Of a stretch of 64,000 nucleotides of DNA, positions 7,917 through 16,348 are shown one piece after another. The notes beneath the pieces are model-generated. The model saw nothing but the letters and a program-made list of their open reading frames with translations. It did not search any database and had not been told where the DNA came from. The number at the start of each line of letters is the position of its first letter. Position 1 is the first letter of the stretch. The translations under genes were made by a program, and so were the position numbers. The DNA is from VXNE01 sp963668365 (GTDB lineage Bacteria > Pseudomonadota > Gammaproteobacteria > Pseudomonadales > Azotimanducaceae): assembly GCA_963668365.1 (NCBI GenBank), contig OY764266.1:310001-374000 (forward strand), read 5' to 3'.

Positions 7917-9704
7917 ATGGACGAAACGCCAGAACGGCAAACCAGCCGCAACGTCGCCAGTCTGAAGCAGATGCTCAAGTTCCTGCGTCCGTACCTGGCG
8001 CAGTTGATCGCGGCGGCCATCGCGCTGATCACGACCGCCTCGGTCACGCTTTCTGCCGGCCAGGGACTCCGGCTGCTGATCGACAAAACGCTGACGATCC
8101 GCACCCCCGATGTCCTCCTCGTGAGCATCGGCGTATTCACCGCCCTCATCCTGCTGCTCGCCGCGGGCACGTATGCGCGCTTCTACTTCATATCCTGGGT
8201 CGGCGAACGGGTCAGCGCCGATGTGCGACAAGCGGTCTACGCCAACCTGGTGCGCATGCATCCCGGTTTTTTCGAGACCAATCGGCCCACCGAGATCATG
8301 TCGCGCATCACCACGGATACGACGCTGCTGCAGACGGTGCTCGGCGCCTCCGCCTCCATTGCCCTGCGCAACGCCCTGCTGTTTGTCGGTGGCGTCGTGC
8401 TGCTGTTCGTCACCAATCCGAAGCTGTCCGCGATCGTCCTGGCAAGCGCGCCGGTTGTCGTCGCTCCCATCGTCCTGTTCGGTCGCCGGGTTCGACGCCT
8501 GTCGCGCACGAGCCAGACGGCGATCGCGGATGTCGGCAGCTATGCCGGCGAGTCGCTGCGCCACATCAAGGTCGTGCAGGCATTTACGCACGAAGCGCAC
8601 GACATCGAGATGTTCGCAGGGCGCGTGGCCAGCGCCTTCGACATCGCCGTCAGGCGAATTCGACAGCGCGCCCTGTTGATCGCATCCGTCATGGTGCTGA
8701 CTCCGGCGGCTGTCGGCGCCATGCTCTGGGTGGGCGGCAACGATGTCCTGGCCGGTCGAACCTCGGCGGGAGAGTTGATCGCGTTCATCTTCTACGCCCT
8801 TGTCGTCGCCGGCTCCGCCGGCGCGATCAGCGAGGTCTGGGCAGAGATACAACGCGCAGCCGGGGCGGCGGAGAGGTTGCTGGAGTTGTTGGCGGTGAAC
8901 TCCCTCCTGGCTGAACCCGAGTGTCCCGAGCGCCCGACTCGACCTGGCGCCATCGCGTTCGACAACGTCTCCTTGAGCTATCCGACGAGAAGCGGCGAGG
9001 TTGCCCTGGGCGGCGTCGATCTCCACTTGGCGCCGGGAGAGATGGTGGCCCTGGCGGGCCCGTCCGGTTCCGGCAAGAGTTCGCTCCTCGACCTGGTTCA
9101 GCGGTTCTACGATCCGACGGAAGGCGTGGTTTCGGTGAGCGGAGTCGATGCGCGCAGACTGTCGTCGTCGACATTGCGAGGACAGGTCGGCCATGTACCG
9201 CAGAATCCTGTCGTGTTCGCCGGCTCCTTGAGGGAAAACGTCCTCTACGGCGCGCCGGATGCGAGCGACGACGAGATCCGGCATGCGCTTGTCGGCGCGA
9301 ATGCCCTGGAATTCGTCGAAGCCCTTGAAGATGGCCTGGATACCCGGATCGGAGAAGACGGACAGGGACTCTCCGGCGGCCAGCGGCAGCGCCTCGCAAT
9401 AGCGCGCGCACTGCTCACCTCGCCGAGAATTCTGCTGATGGACGAGCCGACCAGCGCCCTGGACGCGCAGAGCGAGGAGACGATCTGTCGAACGCTGGCC
9501 GAACTCAAGGGGCGATGCACGATACTCATCGTCGCCCACCGGCTATCCACCGCCGGCGTGGCGGACCGCATCGTCGTCCTCGAGCAAGGCCGGGTCATCG
9601 CCGAAGGCACCCACGATTCCCTCCTGCGCGACAACGAACTGTACCGGGACTTCGCGGAGATCCAGCGCATGAACGGCACCGAAGAAGCAAGGAGCGTGCG
9701 TTAG
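7917..9704 (+). CDS. ABC exporter, fused permease and ATPase (MsbA-like)
   Basis: The 595-residue protein is a half-transporter of the type I exporter fold. Six membrane helices occupy roughly residues 20-320, with intracellular coupling-loop patterns such as FFETNRPTEIMSRI. The nucleotide-binding domain has Walker A GPSGSGKSS near residue 380, the signature LSGGQRQR near 484, Walker B ILLMDEPTSALD near 504 and the switch His in IVAHRLST. It should work as a homodimer in the inner membrane. Lipid A/phospholipid flippases (MsbA), and drug or peptide exporters share this layout, so the substrate is unassigned. It stands alone: serA is upstream and a racemase gene with its own ribosome site is downstream. 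Confidence 0.93.
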   Translation: MDETPERQTSRNVASLKQMLKFLRPYLAQLIAAAIALITTASVTLSAGQGLRLLIDKTLTIRTPDVLLVSIGVFTALILLLAAGTYARFYFISWVGERVSADVRQAVYANLVRMHPGFFETNRPTEIMSRITTDTTLLQTVLGASASIALRNALLFVGGVVLLFVTNPKLSAIVLASAPVVVAPIVLFGRRVRRLSRTSQTAIADVGSYAGESLRHIKVVQAFTHEAHDIEMFAGRVASAFDIAVRRIRQRALLIASVMVLTPAAVGAMLWVGGNDVLAGRTSAGELIAFIFYALVVAGSAGAISEVWAEIQRAAGAAERLLELLAVNSLLAEPECPERPTRPGAIAFDNVSLSYPTRSGEVALGGVDLHLAPGEMVALAGPSGSGKSSLLDLVQRFYDPTEGVVSVSGVDARRLSSSTLRGQVGHVPQNPVVFAGSLRENVLYGAPDASDDEIRHALVGANALEFVEALEDGLDTRIGEDGQGLSGGQRQRLAIARALLTSPRILLMDEPTSALDAQSEETICRTLAELKGRCTILIVAHRLSTAGVADRIVVLEQGRVIAEGTHDSLLRDNELYRDFAEIQRMNGTEEARSVR

Positions 9705-9767
9705 GCAAGCGCAGCCCATAAACTTGCGGGTCGGTCGTGGGGACGGCCGGTAGAGGAGGACACTCAA

Positions 9768-10898
9768 GTGGGACCGTTGTCGGGTCTGCGGGTCATCGAG
9801 TTGGCCGGCATCGGACCCGGTCCATTCTGCGGCATGATGATTTCCGACATGGGGGCGGAGGTCGTTCGCGTGGACCGGCCGGCTCCGGCGCGGAGCTCCC
9901 GTCCCGCCGATATCCTCGCCCGGAACCGCCGCTCGATCATCATCGACCTGAAGACTCCGGAAGGCGTCGATATCGTTCTCAGGCTGTGCGAATCCGCCGA
10001 TGCGCTGTTCGAGGGATTTCGCCCGGGCGTCACCGAGCGACTGGGGCTGGGTCCGGAACAGTGCATGGAGCGCAACGAACGGCTGGTGTACGGACGCATG
10101 ACCGGCTGGGGCCAGGACGGTCCGCTGGCCCAGGCCGCCGGCCACGACATCAACTACATCGGTCTGACCGGGGCGCTGCATGCCATAGGCGAGAAAGGGG
10201 GCAAGCCCGTGCCGCCGCTGAACCTTGTCGGCGACTTCGGCGGAGGCGGCATGTTGCTGGCCTTCGGGCTGGTCTGCGGGATCCTGGAGGCGCGCCGCTC
10301 CGGCAAGGGCCAGGTGATCGACGCGGCGATGGTGGACGGTTCGGCCGCGCTGATGGCCGCTTTCTTTTCCATGGGGAGGCACTTCACCGATCGCCGCGGC
10401 ACCAACATGCTCGATGGGGGCGCGCACTTCTACGGCACCTACGAGACCAAAGACGGCAAGCACGTCGCGGTCGGCGCCATCGAGCCACGGTTCTATGCCC
10501 TCCTGGTGGAGAAGTCCGACGTCGATTCCGACCGATTCCGGAAACAGATGGATGCCGGGGAGTGGGCCGGCCTGAAGGAAGACCTCGCCGCGGCTTTCAA
10601 GACCAGGACCCGCGACGAGTGGTGCGAAATCATGGAAGGCACCGACGTGTGTTTCGCGCCCGTCCTTTCGATCTTCGAAGCGCCCGAACATCCGCACAAC
10701 CAGGCGCGCGCGACCTTTGTCGATGTGGACGGCACCGTGCAACCCGCGCCGGCGCCGCGTTTCAGCCGGACGAGTCCGGAAGTTTCGCATGGCCCGAGGC
10801 GTCCCGGCGAAGACTCCCTCGCCGTGCTCTTCGACGCCGGTTTCAGCGAGATGGAAGTCCGGGCATTGCAGGAGAAACGCGTTGTACCCGCCGCCTGA
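9768..10898 (+). CDS. alpha-methylacyl-CoA racemase (CaiB/BaiF family)
   Basis: Translation starts at GTG 9768, seven bases after a strong GAGGAGGA ribosome site. The 376-residue product is a family III CoA-transferase-fold protein, but its motifs are those of the racemase branch: MTGWGQDGPLAQAAGHDINY with the catalytic His near residue 126, and GDFGGGGM with the catalytic Asp 30 residues later. This pairing matches mycobacterial MCR and human AMACR, which interconvert (2R)- and (2S)-methyl-branched acyl-CoAs for beta-oxidation. The protein is soluble and no partner genes for branched-chain oxidation are adjacent; the next gene is an unknown protein. Confidence 0.87.
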   Translation: MGPLSGLRVIELAGIGPGPFCGMMISDMGAEVVRVDRPAPARSSRPADILARNRRSIIIDLKTPEGVDIVLRLCESADALFEGFRPGVTERLGLGPEQCMERNERLVYGRMTGWGQDGPLAQAAGHDINYIGLTGALHAIGEKGGKPVPPLNLVGDFGGGGMLLAFGLVCGILEARRSGKGQVIDAAMVDGSAALMAAFFSMGRHFTDRRGTNMLDGGAHFYGTYETKDGKHVAVGAIEPRFYALLVEKSDVDSDRFRKQMDAGEWAGLKEDLAAAFKTRTRDEWCEIMEGTDVCFAPVLSIFEAPEHPHNQARATFVDVDGTVQPAPAPRFSRTSPEVSHGPRRPGEDSLAVLFDAGFSEMEVRALQEKRVVPAA

Positions 10899-10976
10899 TC
10901 GACCGCTACGCAGTATCCGGACCGGCTGCCTCTCGCGACCCGGCGGTCGCGCAGCGGGTGCCGGGGGGCAGGCGGC

Positions 10977-11585
10977 GTGAGCGTAGAACTTCTGAACACG
11001 CATCGCTTCCACGGTTTTCGGGTTCGCCGGCAAATAGAAAATGAGACCTACCAAGAGTACTTCTCACTGAAAGAAGGGGGGCGCCTCATGCGCGGCGCCG
11101 CCCGCGCCGAGGTGAGACGCCGGGCGGAAGACCGGGACGCGGAGTTGGCCAAGACCCAGCGCGCGGCGCGAGAGAGCGCCATGCGCGAAGTGCATGTGGG
11201 CGCCGACGGCCACGTGCGCGGCATTCTCTTCCGCTGGAAGAAGGGGAAAAGCGGCAAGCCGTCGCCATTGTTCCAGGTGGGCATCACGTCTCTCCTGACC
11301 GGCGATGTGGTCAACACCACCGTCTCCATCAACCTGCACGGACTCGACGATGCGTGGCGGCGCGCGGTCGATTTCTACGCGCGCCACAGGCGCATCCCCG
11401 AAGGTTCCGACGCCTATCGGGAACTCAGGCGCGCCAAACCGTCCCCGACCCTGCTGGAGCGCGCTCCGCCTGCTGCCGCAACTCGAAAGAAACGCGTTGC
11501 CCGAACCCGCGGTCCCGCCGAGCTCTCGCGCACCGACCGGTCTCCGGATCGCCGCGGGGCGCCCGTTCGCGCACCCCGCCAGTAG
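10977..11585 (+). CDS. uncharacterised basic protein
   Basis: I do not recognise this 202-residue protein. It starts at GTG 10977 (MSVELLNTHRFHGFRVRR). The first 60 residues suggest a small beta-hairpin unit (FHGFRVRRQIENETYQEYFS), then a charged helix rich in Arg, Glu and Ala (about 40-75), then another beta-rich stretch (VHVGADGHVRGILFRWKKGK) and an alpha segment (AWRRAVDFYARHRRIPEGS). The last 50 residues are Arg/Pro-rich and look disordered. The strong positive charge fits nucleic-acid binding, and the N-terminal pattern recalls AP2/integrase arm-like DNA-binding folds, but that is only an impression. There is no signal peptide. It lies between the racemase and a TlpA-like lipoprotein on the same strand. 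Confidence 0.6.
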   Translation: MSVELLNTHRFHGFRVRRQIENETYQEYFSLKEGGRLMRGAARAEVRRRAEDRDAELAKTQRAARESAMREVHVGADGHVRGILFRWKKGKSGKPSPLFQVGITSLLTGDVVNTTVSINLHGLDDAWRRAVDFYARHRRIPEGSDAYRELRRAKPSPTLLERAPPAAATRKKRVARTRGPAELSRTDRSPDRRGAPVRAPRQ

Positions 11586-11610
11586 CCCGCGAAAGCCAGG
11601 TTTCGACTCG

Positions 11611-12117
11611 GTGCGTTTGCGGACGAATGCCCCGCTACCCCGCGCGCGATCGATCGCCCGATACCTTGGTTGTGCCGCGTTCGCCGGCCTGGTCGCCTGC
11701 TCGGACGATGCGTCCCGACTGGCAGACGGCACCGCCGTGGCGTGGTCGCAGTGGGACGGCGAGTACGTGGCGATCAACTATTGGGCCGAGTGGTGCGTCC
11801 CCTGCCGAGAAGAGATCCCGGAGCTGAATGCGCTACACCACAACCGGGACGCAACCCGCCTCGTGGTGCTTGGCGTCAACTACGACGGCATCTCCGGCGA
11901 ATCGCTGGGAGCGCTCATCGACGAGATGGGGATTGAATTCCCGGTCCTGGTCTCGGACCCGCACGAACGTTTCGGCTACGACGTTCCCACGATGCTGCCC
12001 ACAACCGTGATCATCGGCCCCGATGACGTTGTCCACGAAATCCTGATCGGGCCCCAGACGCGGGAAAGCCTGCTCCGCGCCGCGCCGGAATCGGAGCGGG
12101 TTCGAACGCGCACCTGA
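11611..12117 (+). CDS. TlpA-like thioredoxin-fold lipoprotein
   Basis: The chosen start is GTG 11611, which gives a 168-residue protein with a lipoprotein signal ending in a lipobox (AGLVAC, Cys about residue 28). Earlier in-frame starts would only add Arg/Pro-rich sequence overlapping the previous gene. The mature part is a thioredoxin fold with the active-site motif WCVPC in YWAEWCVPCREEIPEL and the cis-Pro loop DVPTMLPTTVII. TlpA/ResA-type proteins are membrane-anchored periplasmic reductants, often for cytochrome c maturation or copper delivery; the client here is not evident from its neighbours. It converges on proS, leaving 24 bases between the stops. Confidence 0.85.
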   Translation: MRLRTNAPLPRARSIARYLGCAAFAGLVACSDDASRLADGTAVAWSQWDGEYVAINYWAEWCVPCREEIPELNALHHNRDATRLVVLGVNYDGISGESLGALIDEMGIEFPVLVSDPHERFGYDVPTMLPTTVIIGPDDVVHEILIGPQTRESLLRAAPESERVRTRT

Positions 12118-12141
12118 GGAGGCGCGGGTCAATCGCTCAGG

Positions 12142-13836
12142 TCAGTCCGACGCGATACGACTGACCGCTTCAGCAGGTGTCAACAGCACCCGATCGGTGG
12201 CCGGGCGACGCTTGTACTCCACGAGACCCCTGGCGAGACTGCGCGTGCCGATGGTAATGCGGTGCGGGATGCCCAGAAGGTCCGACTCCGCGAACTTCAC
12301 ACCGGGACGTTCGTCCCGATCGTCGAACAGGACATCCATGCCCGCGTCGATGCACGCGCCGTACAACGATTCCGCTGCCGCCGCCACGTCGGGATTCGCA
12401 TAGTCCAAAGCCAGGATATGCACGTCGAACGGCGCGATGGACGCCGGCCAGACAATGCCGTCGTCGTCATGGCACTGTTCGGCCACCGCCGCCACCAGTC
12501 TCGATATGCCGAAACCATAGCAACCCATGATCAGGGCAGTCTCGACGCCCGACCCGTCCTGCAAGGCAAGCCGCATCGGCACGCTGTACTTGTCGCCGAG
12601 CTTGAAGATGTGGCCAACCTCGATGCCGCGGGCGAACGCGAGTTCGCCGCAACCGTCCGGCGAGAGGTCGCCTTCCGTCACGTTGCGGATATCGACGACC
12701 TCAGCGTCCGCGAAGTCGCGTGACCAGTTGACCCCCGTGAGATGGAATCCCTCCTCGTTGGCGCCGCATACGCAGTTGGCGGCGGCGGCGGCGGACCGAT
12801 CCGCGTATACCGGCAATTCAAGCCCCACAGGCCCGATGGACCCGATGCGACAACCGGTCGCCGCCTCGACCTCCGCGTCGTCCGCGAATGTCACCGGCCC
12901 CGCCACCGGAGGAAGGCGGGCCGCCTTCGTCTCATTGAGTTCGTGGTCGCCCCGAAGCACGAGCGCGATCCAGGGCTCTTCGGCTCCGCGAACGATCAGG
13001 GTCTTGATGCAGCGCGACGGGTCCACGCGCAGAAGCGCCGCTATGTCGGCGATGGTCCTGGCACCGGGCGTCGCGACCTTTCCCAACGAATCGGGCTGTT
13101 CGCCGGACGGCTCGGGCGCCAGCGCCCGGGCCTTCTCGACGTTCGCCGCGTAGCCGCTATTCGGACAGTACGCCATGAGATCTTCGCCCGACTCGGCAAG
13201 CACCTGGAACTCGTGCGATTCGCCGTCGCCAATGGCGCCCGCGTCCGCCTCCACAACCCGGAAGTCTACGCCGATGCGCTTGAGGATCGCCGTATACGCG
13301 TCGTACATGTCGCGGTAGGTCCGTGCCAGGGACGCATCGTCAAGGTGGAAGGAGTAGCCATCCTTCATCAGGAACTCGCGCGCGCGCAACAGGCCGAAAC
13401 GGGGCCTGATCTCGTCGCGGAACTTGGTATGCACCTGGTACACGTTCAACGGAATCTGCTTGTAGCTGTCCACCGTTCGCCGAATCAGATCGGTGACCAC
13501 TTCCTCGTGGGTCGGACCCATCGCGTAGTCGCGTTCGTGGCGATCCCGCATGCGCATCAGCTCGGGGCCCATCACGTCCCAGCGACCGCTCTCGCGCCAC
13601 AGGTCGGCGGGTTGGACCACCGGCATCTGTATCTCCTGGGCTCCGAAACGCGCGAGTTCTTCCCGCACGATCGCCTCGATCTTGCGCATGACGCGCAGGC
13701 CGAGCGGAAGCCAGGTGTACAGTCCACCGGCGACACGACGGATGAAGCCGGCGCGAAGCAAAAGGACGTGGCTCGCGACCTCGGCTTCCGCTGGCGTTTC
13801 CCTCAGGGTCGGTATCAGGGTCTGGCTCGCACGCAT
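12142..13836 (-). CDS. proS: prolyl-tRNA synthetase
   Basis: ProS charges tRNA-Pro. The start at 13836 gives MRASQTLIPTLRETPAEAEV, the family N-terminus; a longer in-frame start ten codons upstream adds nonconserved residues. The 564-residue product is the bacterial long form: class II core with motif 2 region (KFRDEIRPRFGLLRAREFLMKDGYSF is split around the Arg loop), an INS editing insertion (about residues 225-390, which clears Ala-tRNA-Pro) and the C-terminal anticodon domain (DVLFDDRDERPGVKFAESDL). It converges on the TlpA-like gene, and its upstream side faces a 266-base stretch without recognisable genes before the DUF1640 remnant. Confidence 0.96.
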   Translation of the reverse strand: MRASQTLIPTLRETPAEAEVASHVLLLRAGFIRRVAGGLYTWLPLGLRVMRKIEAIVREELARFGAQEIQMPVVQPADLWRESGRWDVMGPELMRMRDRHERDYAMGPTHEEVVTDLIRRTVDSYKQIPLNVYQVHTKFRDEIRPRFGLLRAREFLMKDGYSFHLDDASLARTYRDMYDAYTAILKRIGVDFRVVEADAGAIGDGESHEFQVLAESGEDLMAYCPNSGYAANVEKARALAPEPSGEQPDSLGKVATPGARTIADIAALLRVDPSRCIKTLIVRGAEEPWIALVLRGDHELNETKAARLPPVAGPVTFADDAEVEAATGCRIGSIGPVGLELPVYADRSAAAAANCVCGANEEGFHLTGVNWSRDFADAEVVDIRNVTEGDLSPDGCGELAFARGIEVGHIFKLGDKYSVPMRLALQDGSGVETALIMGCYGFGISRLVAAVAEQCHDDDGIVWPASIAPFDVHILALDYANPDVAAAAESLYGACIDAGMDVLFDDRDERPGVKFAESDLLGIPHRITIGTRSLARGLVEYKRRPATDRVLLTPAEAVSRIASD

Positions 13837-14102
13837 GGCTTCAAGCATAGCAAGCCGGCAATTCAATGAACGGTCGACAACCGCCGAACAGACCCCGGGC
13901 GAATGGACCAGGAGGGCGAGTTCGGCCGAAATCCCGTGCGCATGCGCGCCGCGCGAGAGCGCGCCCGGGCGCGCGTGTTTGGCCCCGCGAAAAGAGAAAC
14001 GAGGGCCTTCTCCGCGCCGAAAAACCCCGGAAAAAGCCCGAAATCGGCCCGATCGGGGCCGGTTTTGCGAAATACCGGAAAAGGCAAAAGGGCCGGGAGG
14101 GA

Positions 14103-14477
14103 TTAAGAGAAGACCTTCCAGGCGATGGCGACTACGAACGCGAGCACGAATCCGACCATCCAGTGCACCAGTGTGAGCTTGCCTTCGAGGCGGGCCTGCA
14201 CGGTTTCGAGATCGCCTTCCAACGCCGCGCGCGTGTTTTCGACGTCGCGGCTGGTCGCCACCCGAACGTTTTCGAGGTCGTCCTGGACCGCCTGGCGAAG
14301 GTTCTCGAGATCGCCTTGCAGCGCGAGCCGCGCGTGTTCGAGATCGCCCTTGGTGGCGAGCTGCTCGACGAGCTCCGCGCCGATGGCGTCGGCCGTCGCC
14401 TCGGCCTACGCTTCGGGGACGCCGGCGTCCTTCAGGCGCCTCGCGTACCTCAGGGTGTCGATCACTGTCACAGCCAT
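14103..14477 (-). pseudogene. DUF1640 coiled-coil membrane-anchored protein, interrupted by an amber codon
   Basis: Reading from ATG 14477, the first 23 codons (MAVTVIDTLRYARRLKDAG then VPEA) are followed by TAG at 14406-14408. The frame continues without further stops to TAA at 14103-14105, giving 124 codons in all. The TAG stands where DUF1640 proteins usually have Gln (VPEAxAEA), a single C-to-T change. Beyond it comes DAIGAELVEQLATKGDLEHA, then five 11-residue repeats of the form GDLEN-x-R-x-A-L-Q, a hendecad coiled coil, and a final transmembrane helix (WMVGFVLAFVVAIAWKVFS). The family resembles mitochondrial MCUR1/CCDC90 coiled coils; its role in bacteria is unknown. It is either a recent pseudogene or, less likely, read through. 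Confidence 0.75.
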
Positions 14478-14577
14478 GTGCGCGATGGTAACGCGGCGGA
14501 CCGCGCGACGCGAGACTGCCGGACTGCCGGGCCGGGGAAGGCGTCGGCGCGGGTGTAGAATCCGGGCGTCCCGTTCA

Positions 14578-14926
14578 ATGCGGGCAGGCCCGATGGCGGA
14601 GCTGATGGATCGCCGCCCGAAAATGGTGATCGTCATGGGGTGCGGCGGCGCCGGGAAGTCGGCGTGGAAGCGGAACGATTACTGGATGATTTCGACCTGC
14701 TGGAGGTGGTGGACAATTCATGGCCGGGACTGGAGGGGAACCGGACCCGAGGGTGCGATTCGTGGTGGAAAAGGGCCGCGGGAGCGGCGCGAAGGACATG
14801 GGCGGGCGCATGCGCATCGTGGAGCGGGCGGAGGACCGCGGCAGAGAGATGCTGCCATGGGCTGCGGAGGTGCTGCGCCGGCAGGCGGAGCTTCGCAATA
14901 AGCGGAATATGCCGCAGACCCCACGA
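14578..14926 (+). pseudogene. possible decayed P-loop NTPase gene fragment beside the insertion sequence
   Basis: This 458-base interval between the DUF1640 remnant and the insertion sequence has no intact gene. In one frame, from ATG 14578 or 14593, it reads MDRRPKMVIVMGCGGAGKSAW, a plausible beta strand plus Walker A motif. The frame then loses sense; the next frame gives LLDDFDLLEVVDNSWPGLEG, and a third gives RVRFVVEKGRGSGAKDMGG and a charged helix up to the edge of the mobile element. The three pieces in order look like one gene broken by two frameshifts and cut at its 3' end. The identification as an NTPase rests only on the Walker-like motif. Confidence 0.3.
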
Positions 14927-14935
14927 CAGACCCCA
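14915..14935 (+). repeat. 12-bp tandem repeat at the insertion target
   Basis: CAGACCCCACGA is followed directly by CAGACCCCA on the left side of the insertion sequence, and the right flank continues CAGACCCCACGACGGG. If the element and one target copy are removed, the uninterrupted site reads as two adjacent copies of the 12-mer CAGACCCCACGA. Confidence 0.7.
14927..14935 (+). repeat. target-site duplication, left copy
   Basis: CAGACCCCA directly precedes the left inverted end of the insertion sequence and is identical to the nine bases directly after the right end (16804-16812). Confidence 0.75.
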
Positions 14936-14955
14936 GGGTGTACGTCTCGATTGTG
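14936..14955 (+). repeat. left terminal inverted repeat of the insertion sequence
   Basis: It starts GGGTGTACGTC and matches the reverse complement of the right end exactly for 11 bases; over 20 bases about 16 agree, with a second matching block TGTG. Confidence 0.7.
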
Positions 14956-14965
14956 AGATGAAGGG

Positions 14966-16348
14966 TCAATTTGCGGCGGCGCGGCGCTGCCAGAAGTCGT
15001 CGAAGCGGTCGCTGACGATGCAGGAACGCAGGGCGAGGATGGCGTCGGCGCCGGCCACGGTCCAGCGCATGCCGCCGCGCTTGAGGCGGCAGGCGACGAC
15101 GTTCCTGCAGGCGCCCTCGACGACGCCGCTGCCGATGCACAGTCCCAGGGCGCGGAACCGGGGATAGTCCATGCGGCGGCGGTTGCCGGCGAAGTAGGCG
15201 CGCCCCTTGCGGGCCTCCTCGCAGCGGCCGGCGTGGGCGCCGACGGCCCGGAGCAGGTCGTCGAAGTCGCCGGCGAGGAGCTCGCCGCGGCGCTGCTCCG
15301 CCCAGACGCGGGCGAGATCGTTGTCGTCTCCGTAGACGGCCCGGCCGATGTCGAACAGGTGTTCGGCGGCGTGGAACACGTCGACGATCTCGACGGCGCC
15401 GGGGAAGTGCTCCGCGGCGATGTTCCAGATCCAGGCCGCGCCGTCGCCGATCACCACGCGGCGTTCGGCGGCGCCGAAGCCGCGCCGCGCGGCCTCGCGC
15501 ACGACGCGCTGCGCGAAGGGCGCGGGAACGGCGTCGGTGTCGCGCGTGGCGGCGGACTCGATGGCGGCGGAGCAGGTGACCGAGCCGGGGTCGCGCGCCG
15601 GGGCGCCGTCGGCGCCGGTCCGCTCGGCGGACCACACCACCGCGAGCTTCGCCTCGCGCGTCCTCGCGGAACCGTCCGGCTGCTTGCCGGCCCGCCCTTC
15701 GGTCTCGGCCCCGCGCACCGGCACGCCGGTGCCGTCGAGACCGAGATACAGCGTGGGCGCGGTGGCGGGCCCGGCCGCGGCCCGTTCCCGTTCGTCCGCC
15801 GCGATTTCGCGGCCGAGCGCCTCGGCGCGGCGCTCCACCGTCTTGGCGTCGACGTTCAGGCCCGCCAGCTCGTGCAGCAGGGAACCGGCCGCGGCGAAGC
15901 TCACCTCGCCCGCCGCGCAGCCGACCATGCGCAGCACCGCCGGCGACAGACCGCCTTTGCCGAAGCCGAGTTCCCGGTCGCGCGGCGCGAAGCCGCGGCC
16001 GCAGCCGTCGCAGTGGTACCACGCGCGCGAGAGCTCCATCTCCCCGAGCGCCGTGACGAAGGTCTTCGCGCGCCGCCCGGCGTAGCGCGCCAGGCCGTCG
16101 CCGCGGTGGTCGCTTCGGTCCCGCCGAGGGCACGCCAGCCGCGGCCCGCGCTCGTCCGAGCGGTCGGCGTTCAGCCGCGCCGCCAGCGCCCGGCCCATCG
16201 CCTCCAGGGCGACCCGGCGGCAGGCGCGTTCCAGCCGCTCGAAGCCGATCCCGTCCAGCACCCCGTCCCCGAGCAGCCGCCCCGCCTCGGCGTCCAGCGC
16301 CGTCGCTAGCCGCGCCTCGAACGCGGAGCCCGGCGCCCCCTTTTTCCC
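14966..16348 (-). CDS. ISKra4-family transposase (orfB, -1 frame)
   Basis: This is the catalytic part of the transposase, about 460 residues counted from the slippery site. A zinc-finger-like WYHCDGCGRGF precedes the DDE core: first Asp in YLGLDGTGVPV, second Asp in VVIGDGAAW with VDVFHAAEHL after it, and Glu in IGSGVVEGACRN. The segment GRAGKQPDGSARTREAK is characteristic of the family. There is no convincing start codon with a ribosome site near its N-terminal homology, and the frame is -1 to orfA across a G GGA AAA heptamer, so it is probably made as a 578-residue orfA-orfB fusion by programmed frameshifting. A free start inside the frame cannot be excluded because GC-rich DNA leaves the frame open far upstream. 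Confidence 0.85.
   Translation of the reverse strand, partial: GKKGAPGSAFEARLATALDAEAGRLLGDGVLDGIGFERLERACRRVALEAMGRALAARLNADRSDERGPRLACPRRDRSDHRGDGLARYAGRRAKTFVTALGEMELSRAWYHCDGCGRGFAPRDRELGFGKGGLSPAVLRMVGCAAGEVSFAAAGSLLHELAGLNVDAKTVERRAEALGREIAADERERAAAGPATAPTLYLGLDGTGVPVRGAETEGRAGKQPDGSARTREAKLAVVWSAERTGADGAPARDPGSVTCSAAIESAATRDTDAVPAPFAQRVVREAARRGFGAAERRVVIGDGAAWIWNIAAEHFPGAVEIVDVFHAAEHLFDIGRAVYGDDNDLARVWAEQRRGELLAGDFDDLLRAVGAHAGRCEEARKGRAYFAGNRRRMDYPRFRALGLCIGSGVVEGACRNVVACRLKRGGMRWTVAGADAILALRSCIVSDRFDDFWQRRAAAN

Noticed and set aside
7896..9539. Long open frame of 547 codons on the minus strand opposite the ABC exporter
   Set aside because: It is antisense to clear Walker and signature motifs, has no family pattern, and such frames are common in GC-rich DNA.
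14101..14340. 33-bp periodicity in DNA as a possible CRISPR-like or minisatellite array
   Set aside because: It is explained by the 11-residue coiled-coil repeats of the DUF1640 gene; there are no spacers.
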